Source: Flavobacterium psychrophilum
Lineage (GTDB): Bacteria; Bacteroidota; Bacteroidia; Flavobacteriales; Flavobacteriaceae
Assembly (NCBI GenBank): GCA_945866505.1
Contig: CAMBHH010000054.1
Span: 1 to 17,759 of the forward strand
Length of the DNA stretch: 17,759 nt
Direction: 5' to 3'
A program made the translations under genes and the position numbers. The notes under the pieces are model-generated. The model did no database searches. It saw only the letters and a list, made by a program, of their open reading frames with translations, and was not told the DNA's origin. Positions within the stretch are counted from its first letter, which is position 1. The number at the start of each line of letters is the position of its first letter. Shown one piece after another: positions 15,253-17,759 of this stretch.

Positions 15253-15260
15253 CAAAATTA
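15253..15260 (-). promoter_or_regulatory. -7 promoter box of the 82-aa gene
   Basis: The minus strand reads TAATTTTG, a TAnnTTTG match, 31 bp before the ATG. It lies about 50 bp from the divergent -7 box at 15302-15309, so the two promoters share one short control region. Confidence 0.4.
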
Positions 15261-15277
15261 ATCAAATAAAATTGTAA

Positions 15278-15309
15278 TTGCACTGTTTTAGACTTTCTGA
15301 TTATCTTTG
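15278..15309 (+). promoter_or_regulatory. Promoter giving a probably leaderless mRNA
   Basis: TTG (15278-15280), 21 nt, then TATCTTTG (15302-15309) matches the phylum's -33/-7 pattern with a slightly long spacer. The box ends only 4 bases before the ATG at 15314, so the expected start point falls on or beside the start codon. This also argues against the in-frame TTG start at 15278. Confidence 0.6.
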
Positions 15310-15313
15310 TGCG

Positions 15314-15856
15314 ATGGAAAAATCATTTCGACCAAGTCCTAAATCTTTCAAAAACACTTTTTGTGTTTTTCAAGAAGTGCTTCCTAATGTAATTAAAGAC
15401 CTGAAAGTACAATACGACAGTAAATCGGGTAGTAAATATTTCTATACAGAAAATGGGATGTATCGATTGTCGAATCATTGGGGAAGATTGGCCAATAGCA
15501 AATGGAGATTGGAACCTTTGGAGCCCGAAACAGATTCTAAATTTAAAATAGGCTATGCCGCTTGGAGCGAATTCTATCCCGATAATGCTGAGGAAGAATT
15601 ATATTATTTGGAAGTTAATTATATCAAAAAAACAGTTAATTACCAACATAAAAAGTATCCAAACTACGATAAAAAAGCGGTACTTAGAACAAGTTTTGAA
15701 ACTGCTAAAAAAATCAAACAAATTAGGAATTTATTTGCCTTGATTTCTTGGGCGAAATATTATGATTATGAGGATATTGAAGACTTAAGAAAAGTAATAA
15801 TTGAACAATTGATTTACACTAATAAGACATTAGAAGAAATAAAAAGAACACTATAA
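15314..15856 (+). CDS. Hypothetical protein (180 aa), first gene of a small operon
   Basis: I do not recognise this 180-residue protein. It is soluble, without signal peptide or membrane span, starting MEKSFRPSPKSFKNTF. The first half is aromatic-rich (KYFYTENGMYRLSNHWGRLANSKWRL, then YAAWSEFYPDNAEEELYYLEV), suggesting a beta-sheet domain; the last third is helical and charged (TAKKIKQIRNLFALISWAKYYDYEDIEDLRKVI). The ATG at 15314 is chosen because the promoter box ends 4 bases before it, giving a likely leaderless message. The stop TAA overlaps the next ATG as TAATG, so it is coupled to a 50-aa gene. Confidence 0.72.
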   Translation: MEKSFRPSPKSFKNTFCVFQEVLPNVIKDLKVQYDSKSGSKYFYTENGMYRLSNHWGRLANSKWRLEPLEPETDSKFKIGYAAWSEFYPDNAEEELYYLEVNYIKKTVNYQHKKYPNYDKKAVLRTSFETAKKIKQIRNLFALISWAKYYDYEDIEDLRKVIIEQLIYTNKTLEEIKRTL

Positions 15857-16008
15857 TGGGAAGAAACAACGAAAGAAATATTAAGATACACAACGATAAA
15901 TTACACAAAGAACAAGACAAAGTAAAGGCTGCCAAAGTTTTACGCAAAGAAAAGTTAAAGTTAATCGTGAAAAAATTCAACGAGGATAAATCTTCGGAAA
16001 ACAAATAA
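15856..16008 (+). CDS. Small very basic protein (50 aa)
   Basis: A 50-codon gene starting at the ATG that shares its A with the preceding stop (TAATG), a layout typical of translational coupling. The product, opening MGRNNERNIKIHNDKLHKEQ, is extremely Lys/Arg-rich, has no Cys or Trp, and is predicted to form one long charged helix. It could bind nucleic acid or the ribosome, but that is inference only. The next gene starts 3 bases after its stop. It is supported by tight packing and conserved-looking frame limits rather than homology. Confidence 0.6.
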   Translation: MGRNNERNIKIHNDKLHKEQDKVKAAKVLRKEKLKLIVKKFNEDKSSENK

Positions 16009-16011
16009 ATT

Positions 16012-16236
16012 ATGCAAAAGAGCCAATTTGAAGAATTAAAAAACGGAGTTCAGGAAATTATTGATTTAATTGCCATAAAAGACCATAAATCGGCTAATAA
16101 TAAACTATTGGAAATCAGTGAAAAACTAGATGATTTTTTAGATCATACCGATGAAGATGAAGATTTAAGAGAAATAAGTAAATACCAAGTTTTGTTAAAT
16201 CAACTGTTTCAAAAAATAAATCCAAAAGGTGAATAA
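16012..16236 (+). CDS. Hypothetical helical acidic protein (74 aa)
   Basis: A 74-residue protein beginning MQKSQFEELKNGVQEIIDL. The sequence looks wholly alpha-helical: a KSANNKLLEISEKLDDFLDH segment followed by an acidic patch (TDEDEDLREI) and a final amphipathic stretch, so a two- or three-helix bundle is likely. No motif or signal is visible and I do not recognise the family. It starts 3 bases after the preceding stop and its end overlaps the next gene's start by 8 nt, so it belongs to the same operon. The acidic character contrasts with the strongly basic 50-aa neighbour, which hints that the two could interact (inference). Confidence 0.68.
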   Translation: MQKSQFEELKNGVQEIIDLIAIKDHKSANNKLLEISEKLDDFLDHTDEDEDLREISKYQVLLNQLFQKINPKGE

Positions 16237-16612
16237 TTCAGCTTTTTGTTTTTGTGGTTCGGTAATTCCTTTTCAAGAATGTTGCCAAAAATACATCGAT
16301 GGACTACAAAAAGCTCCAACAGCTTTGGCATTGATGAAATCAAGATATTCTGCTTATTGCACTCATCAAGCTGATTATTTACTGAATACAACTCACATTT
16401 TACGACGAAAATACTATTCCAAAGCTGCTATTTTGAATTGGGCTGCGGCCAATGAATGGCAAAAATTGGAAATTATTACTTTTTCGAACAATACAGTGGA
16501 GTTCAAAGCTTATTTTATAGATGAAAACAAACAAAACCAAATTCATCACGAATTTTCAACTTTTAAACAAGAAAATGGAAGTTGGTTTTATGTGGATGGA
16601 ACCTCTGATTGA
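16229..16612 (+). CDS. YchJ-family (UPF0225) SEC-C motif protein
   Basis: A 127-residue protein with an N-terminal SEC-C zinc-binding motif: Cys7, Cys9, Cys18 and Cys19 in FCFCGSVIPFQECCQKYIDG. It continues into the YchJ/UPF0225 domain, an NTF2-like fold, with the family's ALMKSRYSAYCTHQADYLLNTTH block and a C-terminal EFSTFKQENGSWFYVDG. Some relatives carry a second C-terminal SEC-C motif; this one does not. The GTG start at 16229 overlaps the preceding gene by 8 nt and places the motif at the usual distance from the N-terminus. The biochemical role of YchJ is unknown; it is expected to be cytoplasmic. It is the last gene of the four-gene run. Confidence 0.9.
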   Translation: MNNSAFCFCGSVIPFQECCQKYIDGLQKAPTALALMKSRYSAYCTHQADYLLNTTHILRRKYYSKAAILNWAAANEWQKLEIITFSNNTVEFKAYFIDENKQNQIHHEFSTFKQENGSWFYVDGTSD

Positions 16613-16660
16613 AAGATTTTCGAATGATGATTAACGATTTAAGATTTGGTGTTAATAAAT

Positions 16661-16700
16661 GGTGATTTGTGGATTTTAAATTCTACAATCTAAAATCACC
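16661..16700. repeat. Intergenic hairpin
   Basis: Arms GGTGATTT (16661-16668) and AAATCACC (16693-16700) pair, with an inner GTGGA/TCTAC and ATTT/AAAT stem, just after the YchJ operon and before the VWA gene. The surrounding GATTTAAGATTT and AATCTAAAATC words resemble the short AATC-type repeats I associate with flavobacterial spacers. There is no real T-tract directly after it (CCCCTTTT comes 6 bp later), so it could be a repeat or a weak terminator. Confidence 0.5.
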
Positions 16701-16729
16701 AATCATCCCCTTTTAACTAAAAATTAATA

Positions 16730-16737
16730 TATGTTTG
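16730..16737 (+). promoter_or_regulatory. -7 promoter box of the VWA gene
   Basis: TATGTTTG matches TAnnTTTG and ends 38 bp before the ATG at 16776, predicting a leader of about 30 nt. No clear -33 TTTG is found at the expected distance. Confidence 0.45.
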
Positions 16738-16775
16738 GCATTGGTTCTTTTTAAAATAATGTAATTTTAAAAAAT

Positions 16776-17759
16776 ATGAAGAACACCATCAAAAAAGGCT
16801 TTTATTTCAAGACTTACGAAGCGCCATTTCAGTCTCCGTTTGAAAAACTATTCGCTATTTTCAAGGAATTAATTACACATACCTCTGGCGATTTTGACGA
16901 AGCCATTGATTGGTTGCGTGAACTGGACAAAGAATACAAACTCACGGATTCCGCCTATACTATCGATGATTTTATAGAAGATTTAAAGAAAAAAGGATAC
17001 ATTCGAGAAGAACTCAAAGATGATGGAACTTCAGGAATTGGCATTACTGCCAAAACCGAAAGAGCTATCCGTCAACAAGCACTAGATAATATTTTTGGTA
17101 ATTTAAAGCGATCAGGAACCGGAAATCACAAAACCAAACAAGCTGGAAATGGTGACGAACATACAGGAGAATTTCGCGAATTTCATTTCGGCGACGGATT
17201 GGAACGAATTTCCCTGACCGAGAGTTTACGCAACGCCCAAATCAATAATGGTGTAGGCGATTTTATGCTCACGGAAAACGATTTGGTAGTCGAAGAAACT
17301 CAATACAAATCACAGATGAGTACGGTTTTGATGATTGACATCAGCCACAGTATGATTTTGTATGGCGAAGACCGAATCACTCCAGCCAAAAAAGTCGCGA
17401 TGGCATTGGCCGAATTAATTACGACCCGATATCCAAAAGATACATTAGATATTCTAGTGTTTGGGAACGATGCTTGGACAATTGCTATTCGGGATTTACC
17501 CTATTTAAAAGTGGGTCCATATCATACTAATACTGTTGCAGGTTTGCAATTGGCAATGGATTTATTACGCAGAAAGCGAAATACCAACAAGCAAATTTTT
17601 ATGATTACCGACGGCAAACCGAGTTGTGTTCGCGAAAAAGATGGTAATTATTATATGAATAGCAACGGTCTCGACGAGTATATTGTCGATAAATGCTACA
17701 GCGAAGCCCAGCAAGCTAGAAAATTACACATTCCGATTACTACATTTATGATTGCCAAA
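16776..17759 (+). CDS. VWA domain-containing protein, 3' end missing
   Basis: The frame runs from ATG 16776 to the last base, giving 328 residues without a stop. Residues ~1-170 form a helical, charged N-terminal region; a von Willebrand A domain follows, with the metal-ion-dependent adhesion site DISHS (Asp188, Ser190, Ser192), Thr251/Thr253 in GPYHTNTVAGL, and Asp279 in ITDGKPS. No signal peptide is visible, so it is likely cytoplasmic. Proteins of this type usually pair with a MoxR- or Mg-chelatase-type AAA+ ATPase that remodels partners or helps metal insertion; no such gene is inside this window, so the partner must lie downstream or elsewhere. A TATGTTTG box precedes it, suggesting it begins its own transcript after the YchJ operon. 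Confidence 0.9.
   Translation, partial: MKNTIKKGFYFKTYEAPFQSPFEKLFAIFKELITHTSGDFDEAIDWLRELDKEYKLTDSAYTIDDFIEDLKKKGYIREELKDDGTSGIGITAKTERAIRQQALDNIFGNLKRSGTGNHKTKQAGNGDEHTGEFREFHFGDGLERISLTESLRNAQINNGVGDFMLTENDLVVEETQYKSQMSTVLMIDISHSMILYGEDRITPAKKVAMALAELITTRYPKDTLDILVFGNDAWTIAIRDLPYLKVGPYHTNTVAGLQLAMDLLRRKRNTNKQIFMITDGKPSCVREKDGNYYMNSNGLDEYIVDKCYSEAQQARKLHIPITTFMIAK

Overview
The window reads as a chromosomal piece of a Flavobacterium-like member of the Bacteroidota. The evidence is low GC, AT-rich spacers, starts without clear Shine-Dalgarno sequences, several TAnnTTTG (-7) promoter boxes typical of the phylum, a DUF4369/TlpA-type lipoprotein, and familiar flavobacterial housekeeping proteins. 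No phage, transposase, rRNA or CRISPR array is visible. All assignments come from reading motifs; no database search was run.

Positions 1-7634, + strand: a predicted peptide ligation/processing locus. It holds (i) a 5'-truncated transglutaminase-like plus DUF2126 protein, (ii) a circularly permuted ATP-grasp protein fused to an alpha-E (DUF403) domain, (iii) a second transglutaminase-like protein whose start overlaps gene ii by 11 nt, and (iv) a protein resembling protein-glutaminase (protein deamidase), with a Cys-His-Asp triad and a problematic start. ATP-grasp/alpha-E/transglutaminase loci are known and were predicted to make and cleave peptide-like amide bonds, but their product is unknown. 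The glutaminase-like neighbour, a third papain-like-fold enzyme acting on Gln/amide chemistry, is the most interesting association here.

Positions 7708-10667, - strand: argS and a LpxL/HtrB-type acyltransferase, separated by an apparently non-coding stretch. Positions 10793-12165, + strand: a rhomboid protease and a secreted SIMPL-domain protein, ending in a terminator.

Positions 12300-13935, - strand: tRNA-Tyr(GTA) with a textbook promoter (TTTG-N19-TATATTTG) and a terminator; below it a compact double-hairpin with its own -7 box and T-tract that may be a small RNA; and a DUF4369-thioredoxin lipoprotein gene split by one in-frame TGA just before its CxxC domain, so a likely pseudogene. An AT-rich gap of about 490 bp follows.

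Positions 14403-15221, - strand: a J-domain/KTSC fusion and a small hypothetical gene. Positions 15314-16612, + strand: a tight four-gene run with a probably leaderless first gene (180 aa, 50 aa and 74 aa unknowns, then a YchJ-family protein). Positions 16776-17759: a VWA-domain protein cut off by the window end.
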